The notes: a model not told the origin generated them from the letters alone. A stretch of DNA of 64,000 nt from an uncultured Actinomycetes bacterium (GCA_903860745.1 CAIORQ010000001.1:1-64000); one strand, 5' to 3'. Positions 18,336-27,441 are shown, counted from the stretch's first letter. Translations and numbers: made by a program.

Positions 18336-19625
18336 TCACTCGGCGCGCTCGAAGATGGCTCCGAAGCCGTTGTCGCCCGCCCACGGCGGTGCATCGGGAC
18401 CACGCGCGACGCGCAACAGACGGTTGTACTTGGCGAGACGTTCTGATCGCGCCACCGATCCGACCTTGATCTGCCCCGCTCCGCTCGCGATCGCCAGGTC
18501 CGCCAGCCAGTCGTCCTCAGTCTCGCCCGATCGAGCCGACACCACTGATCGCATCCCCAGGTCGCGGGCCCGGTCGCCGACCGCGAGAGCTTCGCTCAAG
18601 GTCCCGATCTGGTTGGCCTTGATGAGCACCGCGTTGGCGCAACCCGCCGCGGCGGCGCGTTCGAGACGGTCGAGGTGAGTGCACAAGAGGTCGTCGCCCA
18701 CCAGTTGCACCCGTGCATCAAACGTCGTCGCAGCCAACCGCCACCCGTCCCAGTCGTCTTCGCCGAGAGGGTCCTCCACCGACACGATCGGATAGTCCTC
18801 CAGCCAACGCGCGATCGTGGTGACCATATCCTGGGACGACATCGTCGTCCCATCGAGGACGTAGCTTCCGTCGGACTGCACCATGTGCGTCGCGGCGACA
18901 TCGAGAGCGAGACCGACGTCGACCCCGGGGCGCAAGTCCGCACCCACGATGGCTTCGCAGGCCAGCGCGAGACACGCGGCGCTCGATGCTGACGGCGCGC
19001 CGAAGCCACCTTCGTCACCCACCAACGTCGACGCGGAGCGTTTCTCCAGGAGGAGCCGGGCGCTACGGTAGATTCCTTCGGCCCATTCGAGTGACGTCGC
19101 CTGGTCGGGCGCGTTGAACGGCACTACCAAGATGTCCTGGATCGTCATCCCTCCGCGGGCGTGAAGGTTGCCGCTGAACAGATTCACCATCGGGAGAGGC
19201 AAGGTCGCTGGGCGCTCGCCCGCCAGGTGACGCCACAGGGGAACGCCGCGCGCCTCGGATCCCGCGCGTGCGCACGCGGCCGAGACTGCCACCATCGCGT
19301 TCGCCCCGAGGCGCGAGCGGTCCTCGGTCGCGTCCAGGACCACGAGGGCCTCGTCGAGGGCCTCCTGATCGGTGACGTCCATCCCTACGAGCGCCCCGTT
19401 GATCTCGTCACGAACCGCGCAGACCGCACCCTCGACCCCCCGCCCTCCGAACCGTGGGCTCTGGTGGTCCCGCCGCTCGAGCGACTCGTGCACCCCCGTC
19501 GAAGCCCCCGAAGGCGCCTGGGCGAATGAGCGGCGCCCGTCGCTCAAAACGACCGTGGCCTCCACGGTGGGAACCCCGCGGGAGTCCAGCACCCAATCGG
19601 CACTCACTTCGGCAATGTGCGGCAT
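18336..19625 (-). CDS. Divergent enolase-family enzyme
   Basis: Enolase superfamily, 429 residues from the ATG at 19625, which places the LDSRGVPTVE block at the same offset as in Escherichia coli enolase; a GTG at 19640 would overlap the kinase stop. Metal ligands are kept (D242, E284 in VEDPL, D311 in GDDL), as are the general base K336 (IKANQIGT), H155 and E205 (GDEGGF). Two active-site positions differ from glycolytic enolase: the Glu of the usual QEF motif is D164 (TIQDIL), and the phosphate-contacting His of HRSGETED is A364 (SARSGETED). It is encoded directly after a small-molecule kinase. It may therefore dehydrate a different 2-phospho-hydroxy acid; true glycolytic activity is possible but less likely. 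Confidence 0.85.
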   Translation of the reverse strand: MPHIAEVSADWVLDSRGVPTVEATVVLSDGRRSFAQAPSGASTGVHESLERRDHQSPRFGGRGVEGAVCAVRDEINGALVGMDVTDQEALDEALVVLDATEDRSRLGANAMVAVSAACARAGSEARGVPLWRHLAGERPATLPLPMVNLFSGNLHARGGMTIQDILVVPFNAPDQATSLEWAEGIYRSARLLLEKRSASTLVGDEGGFGAPSASSAACLALACEAIVGADLRPGVDVGLALDVAATHMVQSDGSYVLDGTTMSSQDMVTTIARWLEDYPIVSVEDPLGEDDWDGWRLAATTFDARVQLVGDDLLCTHLDRLERAAAAGCANAVLIKANQIGTLSEALAVGDRARDLGMRSVVSARSGETEDDWLADLAIASGAGQIKVGSVARSERLAKYNRLLRVARGPDAPPWAGDNGFGAIFERAE

Positions 19626-19636
19626 CGTCACCGTCC

Positions 19637-20617
19637 TCACTCCTCTTCGATCAGCGCCAAGAAGTCTTCGTACGTCGTGACGCGGCCCCGTAACGCGATC
19701 GCACCGATCCGCTGGGCCCGCTCGCGCGCGCCCTCGTCCGTCAAGTAGTCGACCGGTGATTTTCCATAGAGGCGAGCGACCATGACGCCTCCGGCGTGAC
19801 GCAGCGAGTGCGCGACCTCCGCGGGCCCCTCATAGGCCCGCCAGAACTCTCGAGCCGCTTCCACCATCTCGTGCGCGGCATCGTGGACGCCGTGGTACAG
19901 GGCCTTCAGCATGAAGTGCGCGCCCATCATCCCCCGGTCGAAGCCGGGGTCTCCTTCGTGGATGACTTCCCAATCCAGGAGGACGGGGGCCTCGGGCGTC
20001 ACCAGTACGTTCTTCGGACTGAGGTCGCCGTGGACGAGGGTACGCTCCGTCGCGTCGATGGTCGCGGCGATCAACGTCTCGAGATCCTCACGCAGATCAG
20101 CTCGACGATGCGCCGTGGTGCGGTAGTACGGGTCCAGTCGCAGCGCGTCGAACAACGTACGCGGTCCCTCTCCGCGCAATGCGGTGGGAACACTCAGCCG
20201 GTGCAGGTGCCCCAGTGCCTCTCCGAGGGCGCGCGCCACCCCCGGATGGGCGCGCCCCGACATCAACTCATCCTTGTAGTTGAGCGACGGTGGGGCGATG
20301 TACTCCTCGCCCAACACGACCGCGGCACCGTCGAAGAACAGGAGCCGAGGCGTGCGAACGGGGCCGAGCGCGCCCGCCAGGAGCTCCAGGATCGTCGCCT
20401 CGTTGGCACCGCGCTCCCGTCCGACGAGCCACTCGTCACTGACCGTCAACTGGGTCAGTGGCGTCTTGACGATCCACGGTAGCTGGCCGCCTTCGACGAC
20501 GGCGACGAGAGCGGAGACGCCTCCGGTCAGTGGTTGAAGCCGTTCGTCCCCACCGAGTCGACCGGAGGAACGAAGGACTGCGATGACGTCATCGAGGTTC
20601 GTCATCACAGACTGCAT
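19637..20617 (-). CDS. Aminoglycoside phosphotransferase (APH)-family small-molecule kinase
   Basis: ATP-dependent kinase fold of 326 residues. The catalytic loop VHGDLSPKN (H196, D198, N203) and the metal-binding Asp in LLDWEVIHEGDPGFD (D215) are intact; the nucleotide-binding Lys is probably K51 in WIVKT. The pattern resembles methylthioribose kinase and homoserine kinase-type APH proteins rather than antibiotic-resistance enzymes. The first ATG could also be residue 5. It precedes the enolase-like gene in the same direction with overlap or near-overlap, which suggests consecutive steps: phosphorylation of a hydroxy acid followed by dehydration. That pairing is inference. Confidence 0.8.
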   Translation of the reverse strand: MQSVMTNLDDVIAVLRSSGRLGGDERLQPLTGGVSALVAVVEGGQLPWIVKTPLTQLTVSDEWLVGRERGANEATILELLAGALGPVRTPRLLFFDGAAVVLGEEYIAPPSLNYKDELMSGRAHPGVARALGEALGHLHRLSVPTALRGEGPRTLFDALRLDPYYRTTAHRRADLREDLETLIAATIDATERTLVHGDLSPKNVLVTPEAPVLLDWEVIHEGDPGFDRGMMGAHFMLKALYHGVHDAAHEMVEAAREFWRAYEGPAEVAHSLRHAGGVMVARLYGKSPVDYLTDEGARERAQRIGAIALRGRVTTYEDFLALIEEE

Positions 20618-20793
20618 AGAGTCCTATCGTCACGGGTGCGATTCGCATCGCGGATTGTCCCGCTCAGACTAACGCACTCGGCTCGGGCGGATCCGCGAGA
20701 CGACGCGCGACATCGAACGCGCCCTCGCATTCCTTCAGGCGGAATGTCACGACGTGACGTCCTGCGCACGGATCGCGTCGCGACGACCCTGCG

Positions 20794-20799
20794 TAGTAT
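20794..20799 (+). promoter_or_regulatory. Candidate -10 box for the FGGY kinase unit
   Basis: TAGTAT lies eight bases before an in-frame GTG (20807) of a short open frame that ends across the kinase start codon. This spacing fits a leaderless transcript. The gap 20618-20895 otherwise shows no clear dyad. Confidence 0.4.
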
Positions 20800-20806
20800 G
20801 TCGATT

Positions 20807-20899
20807 GTGTCCTCGACGAGCCACCCCCCCTTCGTGGACGCCGCGACATTGCGGCGCGACACTCGTCGCCGTCGCGCTCGTCGCGCCTCGCGGCCATGA
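20807..20899 (+). CDS. Putative short leader peptide (30 residues) coupled to the FGGY kinase
   Basis: An open frame from GTG 20807 (or ATG 20798) ends in TGA at 20897-20899, overlapping the kinase ATG at 20896 as ATGA. The C-terminus is Arg-rich (RRRRARRASRP). The kinase has no Shine-Dalgarno, so coupled translation would explain its initiation. Similar layouts occur at 40750 and 48178. It may be chance in GC-rich DNA. Confidence 0.3.
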   Translation: MSSTSHPPFVDAATLRRDTRRRRARRASRP

Positions 20900-22344
20900 C
20901 GACGTTCCTCGGTATCGACGTCGGTACGTCGTCCGTGCGGGTGGTGTTGTTCGACGACACCGGTGTCGTCGTCGCGTCGAACGCGGCGTCGTACGAGACG
21001 CTGCGCGAGGGCGGTGGCGTCGTCGAACAAGACCCCACGTCGTGGACCGACGCCCTGGTCCGTGCGCTCGCGGCCATCCCCGAGCTCGCGCTGTACCCGC
21101 CCCGCGCGATCGGCTTGTGTGGACAGACCCCCACGTTGGTCTTGGTCGACGAACGGGGCTCGCCCACCCGCAACGCCCTCACCTGGCAAGACAGTCGCGC
21201 CTCTCTCGAAGCGCGCGACCTGGCCGAACACTTCGGCGATCCGCGCGCGCTGGTGGGCACAGAACTACCCTGGTCAGCCGCCAATATGCCGGCGAAGCTC
21301 CTGTGGCTCGCGCGTCACGAACCTCAGACGGTCGCGCGCTCGAGCACCGTCGTGCAGCCCAAGGATTACGTGGGTCACGCCTTGACCGGAACCTGGGTGT
21401 CGGATCCGTGGTCGTCAAAGGGACTGTGCGGCGTCTACGAGGGCGAGCCGTTAGGCGAGCTCCTGGAGGCCTGTGGATGGTCCGCCAACGTGTGTCCCCC
21501 CACCGCCGCTCCCTGGTCGTCTCGGGGCGAGGTCGGCGCGGCGGCGAGTGAGAGATTCGGACTTCGCGTGGGCACGCCGGTCACGGTCGGTGCGAGTGAC
21601 GCGCTCGCCGAGATGATCGCCGCCGGTTGCTTCGCCCGGTCGAGCGCCTTCGTCTTCAGCGGCACGTCGAGCATCGTGGGAACCACCGTGCCCGACACGG
21701 ACAGTCGCGTGGCGGGACTCTTCAATGTGCCCACCTCGTGCGCTCCGCTTCCCCTGCTGTACGGTCCCACGAACTCGGGCGGCGCGGTGCTGCAATGGGC
21801 CGCGACACTGTTGGGGTGCGACGTCGACGAACTGTTAGCCCTGGCGCACGGCGCGGGAACGACGTGGCCCGTGTTCGTCCCGTACCTCTCGGGTGAGCGA
21901 GCACCACTGTGGGACCTCGACGTGCGTGCACTCTTCCTCGGCGTCGACGAATCCCACGGTCGCGCGGAGATGGCGATGGCCGTCGTCGCGGGAGTCTTTC
22001 TGGCGGCCCGCGACGTGCTCGCGCTCATCGAGGCCGCGACGGGAACCGCACCCCACGAAGTGGAGATCGTCAGCCGCGGAGTGCGCGATGCTCACTGGGA
22101 GTCCTTGGCGCTTCGTACCTTGGGCCTGCCCCTACGATTCCACGACGACGCGGACATGTCCGCCCGTGGTGCCGCCATGCTGGCACTGGCGCTGGATGGC
22201 ACCGGGGTCGTCGAGGCCAGCCGACAACTGGCCACGACGAGTCGAGTCGCGACCCCGGCGCCCCACGACGTCGACGGTGCGCGGCACCTTCTCGTGGAGT
22301 ATCAGCGCGCGGTCGCGCACGCTCTCGAGTGGCGACGCCGCTAG
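20896..22344 (+). CDS. FGGY-family carbohydrate kinase
   Basis: Two-domain sugar kinase of 482 residues, the usual length. The N-terminal phosphate loop is FLGIDVGTSSVRVV, followed by VEQDPTSWTDAL; the C-terminal domain has GASDALAEMIAAG, an ATP-binding FSGTSSIV and the family signature FVPYLSGERAPLWD. It is closest in pattern to xylulokinase and related keto- or acid-sugar kinases, but FGGY substrates cannot be assigned from sequence alone. It is divergent from the APH kinase-enolase pair and convergent with the FAH gene, inside the catabolic island, so a sugar, polyol or aldonate is likely. Confidence 0.87.
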   Translation: MTTFLGIDVGTSSVRVVLFDDTGVVVASNAASYETLREGGGVVEQDPTSWTDALVRALAAIPELALYPPRAIGLCGQTPTLVLVDERGSPTRNALTWQDSRASLEARDLAEHFGDPRALVGTELPWSAANMPAKLLWLARHEPQTVARSSTVVQPKDYVGHALTGTWVSDPWSSKGLCGVYEGEPLGELLEACGWSANVCPPTAAPWSSRGEVGAAASERFGLRVGTPVTVGASDALAEMIAAGCFARSSAFVFSGTSSIVGTTVPDTDSRVAGLFNVPTSCAPLPLLYGPTNSGGAVLQWAATLLGCDVDELLALAHGAGTTWPVFVPYLSGERAPLWDLDVRALFLGVDESHGRAEMAMAVVAGVFLAARDVLALIEAATGTAPHEVEIVSRGVRDAHWESLALRTLGLPLRFHDDADMSARGAAMLALALDGTGVVEASRQLATTSRVATPAPHDVDGARHLLVEYQRAVAHALEWRRR

Positions 22345-22390
22345 TCTCACCCGACCCGTGACGACGTTCCGGCGCGGAGTCGGATACGCG

Positions 22391-23266
22391 TCAGGCGACG
22401 ACCGTGTTGGTCAGTTCTCCGATGGGATCGATGGTGATGCTGATGACGTCGCCCGGTTCGAGATAGGTCGGCGGCGTCATGCCGAGCCCCACTCCCGAGG
22501 GTGTGCCGGTGGCGATCACGTCACCCGGCTCGAGAGTGATGCTGGCCGAGATGTGGGCGATCAATTCCGCCACCGGGGTGATCATCATCGAGCACGACGC
22601 GTCCTGGCGCACCTCGCCGTTGACGCGGGTACTGATCCGCATCTCCTCGATCGCGGGCGCGGAACGCGCATCCAGAACGACTGGCCCGAGGGGAGCGAAG
22701 GTGTCGAGTGACTTTCCACGGATCCACTGGGGCTCGGCGATCTGCACGTCGCGTGCGGACACGTCGTTGATGATCGAGAATCCACCGATCGCCGAGAGAG
22801 CCTCGCTCACGTCGACGCCCGACGTCCGTCGTCCGATGATGACGGCCAGTTCACCCTCGTAATCGAGCTGCTGGGTGATTGGCGGACGTCGGATCGCCTC
22901 ACCGTGTCCCACTAAGCAGTTGGGAAACTTGGCGAAGAGAACGATGTTCTTTGGTTTGGTGCCGCCACTCTCCTCGATGTGGTCGAGGTAGTTCAGCCCC
23001 ACGCAGATGATCTTGCTCGGACGGCCCACCGGGGGCGCCAGGCGAGCCTCGGCGAAGGAGGTCGTCGTCGGTGCCGCCAGCGACAGCGCTCGCACGTCGT
23101 TCAGCGAATCCTCTCCTAAGGCGAAGAGCTCCCCCACGTCACGTAGACCGACGAGGTGTTCCATCCCCGACGCCCGTGCGAGCGTCTCCACGGACGCGAA
23201 TCCCTCGGCGGTCTGGATGTGCAGGGACGTCTCGCCCGTCGCCATCCTCAGTGCAGCCAACTTCAT
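22391..23266 (-). CDS. Fumarylacetoacetate hydrolase (FAH) family protein
   Basis: 291 residues with the FAH catalytic domain from about residue 80 (KIICVGLNYLDHIEESG). Metal ligands are in QLDYEGELAVIIGR (two Glu) and NDVSARDVQ (Asp), and the late TGTPSGVGLGMTPP loop is typical. Members act on 2,4-diketo acids or 2-keto-4-enoate type substrates; in the non-phosphorylated L-fucose and L-rhamnose routes a FAH protein cleaves a 2,4-diketo-3-deoxy sugar acid. Ribosome site GAAAGGAAG precedes the ATG. It follows the second UxuA-type gene in the same direction with 68 bases between, so both probably work on the same aldonate-derived intermediate. Confidence 0.87.
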   Translation of the reverse strand: MKLAALRMATGETSLHIQTAEGFASVETLARASGMEHLVGLRDVGELFALGEDSLNDVRALSLAAPTTTSFAEARLAPPVGRPSKIICVGLNYLDHIEESGGTKPKNIVLFAKFPNCLVGHGEAIRRPPITQQLDYEGELAVIIGRRTSGVDVSEALSAIGGFSIINDVSARDVQIAEPQWIRGKSLDTFAPLGPVVLDARSAPAIEEMRISTRVNGEVRQDASCSMMITPVAELIAHISASITLEPGDVIATGTPSGVGLGMTPPTYLEPGDVISITIDPIGELTNTVVA

Positions 23267-23334
23267 GTTCTTCCTTTCATTTTCGATTCACCGCGTCGGT
23301 TCGTGATCATCGCGTCATCCTGCGAGCGACACGT

Positions 23335-24369
23335 CTATTGGTAGGCCGCCTCACGCAGACCGGTCATGTAGCCAATGGCGTACAGGCGACCCAACGTCGA
23401 ATAGCCGAAGGAGGCGTTCGAGTCACCCTCCAGGGCCGGCACGTGGTCCGGTCGGATCACTCCTTCGAAGCCGACGTCCACGTAGGCGCGCATGCACTCG
23501 AGCATGTCGGTCGGTCCGTCGTCGTGGAACGTCTCGATGAATTTCTCCCGCGATCCCTTGACGTCGCGGAAGTGCGCGAAGAAGATACGTCCGTCGCGCC
23601 CCAGCCGACGGATCAGCGCGGGAAGGTCGTCGGTCATCAAGGCGAAGTTCCCCTGACAGAAGGTGATGCCGTTGTTGGGACTCTCCTGCATCGCCAGCAC
23701 GCGCTCGTACGCCTCGGGGGTGCCCATGATGCGCGGGACCCCGCGCACGTAGGGGATGGGCGGGTCGTCGGGATGGAGCGCGAGTCGGACACCGGACTCC
23801 TCGGCGACCGGCACCACCGCGCGCAGGAAATACTCGAGTCCCGCCCAGAGCTGCTCGTGCGACACCGAACCCTCTTCGATCATCGGGGGGACGCCCTTCA
23901 TGACGTCGTTGTCGTAACCCGAGGTCAGCGCGCCACCGCGCAACACCTCGGTGTTCGACGTACGGGCCCAGGAGAGGATGGCGACCCAGTTGTAGCACAG
24001 GGTGCCGATTCCCAGGCGACCCATCGCACGGATCTGGTCCATCACCCATTCGATCGCTTCGTCGCGACCGGGTCCATTGAGGCGGATGGCGTCCATCGGA
24101 GCGGTATCTTCCAGGACCGTGACCTCCAACCCATACTCGCGGTACTTCTCCTGCATCCAGGTCAGCGCCGGAAGCTCCCACGGGCGTTCTCCCTTGGCCG
24201 CGGGCACGTAGGGCGTGGGCGTGTATTCCTGGGACCCTTCTGCCGACGGCCACCGCCATTTCTGCTCCGCGCCGTCGAGCAGACTCACGACCTCATCCAC
24301 GCCCGCCTGCTTGACGAGTTTCCACAGCGGCGACGGCGTGGGTTCGAGCAATTCTGAGATACCTAGCAT
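23335..24369 (-). CDS. Mannonate dehydratase-like protein (UxuA family), copy 2
   Basis: Second UxuA-family dehydratase, 344 residues from the ATG at 24369, which follows GGAAGAGGAAGC. It shares VRLALHPDDPPIPYVRGVPRI (metal and catalytic region) and the HFRDVKG block with the family, but has its own N-terminus (LLEPTPSPLWKLVKQAGVDEVVSLL) and lacks the long NIPNHFYE-type insert seen in copy 1. It lies between the NAD-dependent epimerase/dehydrogenase and the FAH gene, all on the minus strand, giving a possible order oxidise, dehydrate, cleave. A different aldonate from copy 1 is likely; the identity is unknown. Confidence 0.83.
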   Translation of the reverse strand: MLGISELLEPTPSPLWKLVKQAGVDEVVSLLDGAEQKWRWPSAEGSQEYTPTPYVPAAKGERPWELPALTWMQEKYREYGLEVTVLEDTAPMDAIRLNGPGRDEAIEWVMDQIRAMGRLGIGTLCYNWVAILSWARTSNTEVLRGGALTSGYDNDVMKGVPPMIEEGSVSHEQLWAGLEYFLRAVVPVAEESGVRLALHPDDPPIPYVRGVPRIMGTPEAYERVLAMQESPNNGITFCQGNFALMTDDLPALIRRLGRDGRIFFAHFRDVKGSREKFIETFHDDGPTDMLECMRAYVDVGFEGVIRPDHVPALEGDSNASFGYSTLGRLYAIGYMTGLREAAYQ

Positions 24370-24448
24370 GCTTCCTCTTCCTTTGTCATCGAACGTTCGC
24401 CGCGCGAACCTCGTGCGACACACCTGCCGTGGAGCGTGGACACGTCGC

Positions 24449-25438
24449 TCACGACGCGGCCGGGTCCAGGACCCCGTCGGCCAACGCGCGACGGAAGTGC
24501 TCGATGGTGGCGCGCACTCCCGCTTCGAGCGACGTGTTGGGCACGTCTCCGATGACGTCGCCGAGCGCGGGGGCCGCCAACAACGCGGGCGCGAAGATCG
24601 GCTTCGTCTCCCACGACAACAGACCCGCGGCCTCGGGAATCAACGTCTCGATCATCGCCACCAGCTGCGCGACGCCCACCCGACGCCCCGGGACGTTCAA
24701 GACCAGGGAATCACCCGATCCCGCGGCCGCCCTCGCGGACTCGATGAAGGCTCGCGCGCAGTCGGGCGCGTAGGTCATGAGGAGATTGCCACCGAACTTG
24801 AACCGGAACTCCTCGCCCCGCAGCGCGGCCAGGATCGCCTTCGTCGCGTCCGAGGTCATCCCCTGGTCGCGGCCCGGTCCGTACACGATGAACGGGCGCA
24901 GTCCCACCGAACCGATGCCGTTGTGCAGCGAGTAGATCCGAGCGGTCCCTTCGTTGGCCACCTTGTAGACCCCGTAGTGGGTGTCGGGCATGAGGGGCGA
25001 CGCGTCGGCGACGACCCCGCCGGAGTAGGCCGAGCTGGCCCCGAACACGGCGGCGCTGCTGGCGTACGCCAGACCGATCGTCCGACCGGAGGCGCGAACC
25101 GCGTCGAAGACGTTCACGTTGCCGACGACGTTCACCATCGCGCCCAACGGCGGATTGGCGGCGCAAAAGGGAACCTGCAGCCCCGCTAGGTGGACGATGT
25201 GGGTGATGCGACGCTCCTCGACGACGCGCGCGACGTCGGCCGTCACCGTTACGTCCAGCGCCACGAAGTCCACCTCGTCACGACGAGGGTGCGACACGAG
25301 GTTGAATCGGCGCAGGTCCTCGCTCACGTCACTCGCCACGACGTCGATCCCGTCATCGAGGAGAAGTCGGATCGCCCACGCACCAATGCAGCCCGCCGCC
25401 CCGGTCACCAGGAATCGCTCCGTGTCCTTCGCCATCAT
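24449..25438 (-). CDS. NAD-dependent epimerase/dehydratase family protein (extended SDR)
   Basis: 329 residues with the Rossmann motif VTGAAGCIG (11-19) followed by an acidic VASDVSED, typical of NAD binding. The catalytic Ser region is YASSAAVFG and the Tyr-Lys pair is in HYGVYKVANE. RPFIVYGPGRD is the usual substrate-side block. Within a sugar-acid cluster such proteins can be sugar-acid epimerases, uronate dehydrogenases or erythronate-type dehydrogenases; a nucleotide-sugar substrate is less likely because no nucleotidyl-sugar genes are near. It heads a short run with the second UxuA gene and FAH gene. Confidence 0.82.
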   Translation of the reverse strand: MMAKDTERFLVTGAAGCIGAWAIRLLLDDGIDVVASDVSEDLRRFNLVSHPRRDEVDFVALDVTVTADVARVVEERRITHIVHLAGLQVPFCAANPPLGAMVNVVGNVNVFDAVRASGRTIGLAYASSAAVFGASSAYSGGVVADASPLMPDTHYGVYKVANEGTARIYSLHNGIGSVGLRPFIVYGPGRDQGMTSDATKAILAALRGEEFRFKFGGNLLMTYAPDCARAFIESARAAAGSGDSLVLNVPGRRVGVAQLVAMIETLIPEAAGLLSWETKPIFAPALLAAPALGDVIGDVPNTSLEAGVRATIEHFRRALADGVLDPAAS

Positions 25439-25676
25439 CTTCCTCTCTTCACGTGATCTCGGTCCGGGCCGTCACCGCGGCTCGCGCAACGAACCCACGG
25501 CGGCAACCAGGACCTTCGAGACCCGATTCCTTGTTCTCTTCACTACTACGATATTTCGCTCGTGCTGACCTTCTCCAAGACCTGATCATCCGACGGTGGG
25601 GGCTCGGGGCCACGAGCGTCCCACGAGTGAGCGCTCGCGACCCCGAGGAAGTGGACGATCCCCGACGTCGACGCGA
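25439..25676. other. Intergenic gap with probable promoter (238 bases)
   Basis: Separates two minus-strand genes. The middle (about 25520-25560) is AT-richer than its surroundings and is the likely promoter for the epimerase-UxuA-FAH run. No perfect dyad or hairpin was found. Confidence 0.35.
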
Positions 25677-26492
25677 CTACACGTCGTCGCTCGCTTCGTC
25701 GGGGGCCGCGAGTGAGATTCCTGCCAGTGCGCCACCGTCGACCCGCAGGTCGGCGCCCGTGACGAAGGACGAGAGTGGACTGACGAGGAAGAGGCACGCA
25801 TTGGCGACCTCTCTCGGCTGACCCACCCGGCCGATGGGGTGTCCTCGACCCCACTCGGCGATGATGCGATCAGGGTCGTCGGGGTCCATGCTCGCGGCCG
25901 ACGCCCGCAGCATGGGGGTGTCCACCGAACCGGGGCACACCGAGTTGACACGGATGCCTTCGCCGGCGTAGTCCACCGCCATCGCTCGGGTCATGGCGAC
26001 GATGGCGCCCTTGCTCGCCGTGTAGGCCACGACATTCTTCTGGCTGGCCACCGCTTGTCCCGACGACACGTTCACGATGGCGCCCCCGCCGTTGAGGCGA
26101 AGGAGGGGAACGCCGTACTTGGCACTCAAGAAGATGCTGCGCAGGTTGACGTTGAGCACCTCGTCCCACGTCTCGACCGAGGTGGTCTCCGCGGTGCCGT
26201 ATCGCTGGATGCCCACCGAGTTCACCAGCGCGCTGAGGCGACCACGTCGTTCGGCCACCTCGGCGAAGAACGCTTCGACGGCGCGGGGGTCCGCCGCGTC
26301 CACGGTGCTCGCTCGCACGTCGAAGCCTCGCTCGACCAACCCGCGAGCCAGCGCGTCGTTCTCGCGTGGGTCGATACCGAAGAACTCCACCGCGGCGCCG
26401 TTCTCGGCGAAGACCTCCACGACGCCGCGACCGATGCCCGAGCTGCCCCCAGCCACCACCGCCACATCACCCGTCAAGAGTTGACTCGTCAT
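25677..26492 (-). CDS. Short-chain dehydrogenase/reductase (SDR), second copy
   Basis: Classical SDR, 271 residues. The cofactor loop is GGSSGIG (15-21), the family NNAG is here NSVG (91-94), and the catalytic residues are about S143, Y157 and K161 (YTASKGAIV). The FFGIDPRE stretch after strand 2 carries an Asp favouring NAD. PGSVDTPMLRASA and the end VDGGALAGI match sugar and sugar-acid dehydrogenases. It shares several blocks with the SDR at 5847 (PGSV-TPMLR, EWGR-HP-G), so the two may be paralogues acting on related substrates. It lies 10 bases after the hydratase-like gene. Confidence 0.85.
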   Translation of the reverse strand: MTSQLLTGDVAVVAGGSSGIGRGVVEVFAENGAAVEFFGIDPRENDALARGLVERGFDVRASTVDAADPRAVEAFFAEVAERRGRLSALVNSVGIQRYGTAETTSVETWDEVLNVNLRSIFLSAKYGVPLLRLNGGGAIVNVSSGQAVASQKNVVAYTASKGAIVAMTRAMAVDYAGEGIRVNSVCPGSVDTPMLRASAASMDPDDPDRIIAEWGRGHPIGRVGQPREVANACLFLVSPLSSFVTGADLRVDGGALAGISLAAPDEASDDV

Positions 26493-26502
26493 GTTCCCCC
26501 GC

Positions 26503-27441
26503 TCATAGAAACTCGACTTGCACCATTCCCAGGTCGCCGAAGTCGGCGCTCACCACGTCGCCGGGCGCGGCGAAACAGTGACCCGTGCACGTTCCCGTGC
26601 TGATGACCTCTCCCGAGTACACCGGTCTGCCGTGTCGTTGGGCCCAGTTGACCAACCAGGTCAGGCTGGTGAGGGGGTGGCCCATTGCCGCGCTCCCGAC
26701 ACCCGACTTGATGTAGTACTCGTTGAGGTAGAGGTCCATCCCCGAAGAGGCGAGGTCGAGCGACCGCCAGTCGCTTGTCTTGGCGCCCGCGACGAAGGCG
26801 GCACCACCGCCGTTGTCCAGACACGAACCGAAGTAGCCGCTCGCTCCGTACCAGTCACGAAAGACCGTGTCACCGATCTCGAGTGCGGGGAACATCGTGT
26901 CCACGCCGTCGGCGACTTCCGCCTCGTCGTAGGGCTCGTCTCGCACGGCGAAGTCGCGCCCCATCTGAAAGGCGAACTCGCACTCGACGTTGCGGAAGTT
27001 GATGAAGAATTCGGGTCCGAGGGCGGCGCCGTTGTCGAACATGGTGTCACGGTAGAAACGGCCCGGCGACGGACTCGGTAGGCCTTCGGCGTGGCGGATC
27101 TCCGCGCTCGCCGCCCCGATCTTCCAGCCGGCGCCGACTCGACCCAGAGCCTCGTCGAGCCCCAAGATGACCTCCTCCACGGAGGTCCAGTCGCGGGTTC
27201 GAAGGTCCACGGGCAACTCGACCGCGCTGCGGGTGCGCCGACCCGCCGCGATCAGTGCGACGACCCGTGACACCTCTTCGTGCGTGAGGGGCGACGTTCG
27301 TGCGCAGGGTGTCGCCTCCGACGGGGCCGTCTCACCATAGAGGGGCCGGCCACGACTACTGAGCTCGTCGGAGTGTCGCCGGGGACCGTGTTGAATGTCA
27401 CGACGGATCCCGTCCACCTTGTTCGAGGCCATCGCGGTCAC
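26503..27441 (-). CDS. 2-keto-4-pentenoate hydratase-like protein (FAH superfamily), copy 1
   Basis: The conserved part begins near LTHEEVSRVVALIAAG and continues with GAGWKIGAASAEIR, RNVECEFAFQMGRD (Glu metal ligands) and a C-terminal PLTSLTWLVNWAQRHGRPVYSGEVISTG. This is the MhpD/4-oxalocrotonate decarboxylase branch, which acts on 2-keto-4-enoic acids using a divalent metal. The start is uncertain: I chose the GTG at 27441 with GGGGA four bases upstream; this leaves about 50 N-terminal residues outside the family, and ATG 27432 is equally possible. The next gene upstream (27724) is a diverged relative. In this setting 2-keto-3-deoxy sugar acids are likelier substrates than aromatic ring-cleavage products. 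Confidence 0.75.
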   Translation of the reverse strand: MTAMASNKVDGIRRDIQHGPRRHSDELSSRGRPLYGETAPSEATPCARTSPLTHEEVSRVVALIAAGRRTRSAVELPVDLRTRDWTSVEEVILGLDEALGRVGAGWKIGAASAEIRHAEGLPSPSPGRFYRDTMFDNGAALGPEFFINFRNVECEFAFQMGRDFAVRDEPYDEAEVADGVDTMFPALEIGDTVFRDWYGASGYFGSCLDNGGGAAFVAGAKTSDWRSLDLASSGMDLYLNEYYIKSGVGSAAMGHPLTSLTWLVNWAQRHGRPVYSGEVISTGTCTGHCFAAPGDVVSADFGDLGMVQVEFL

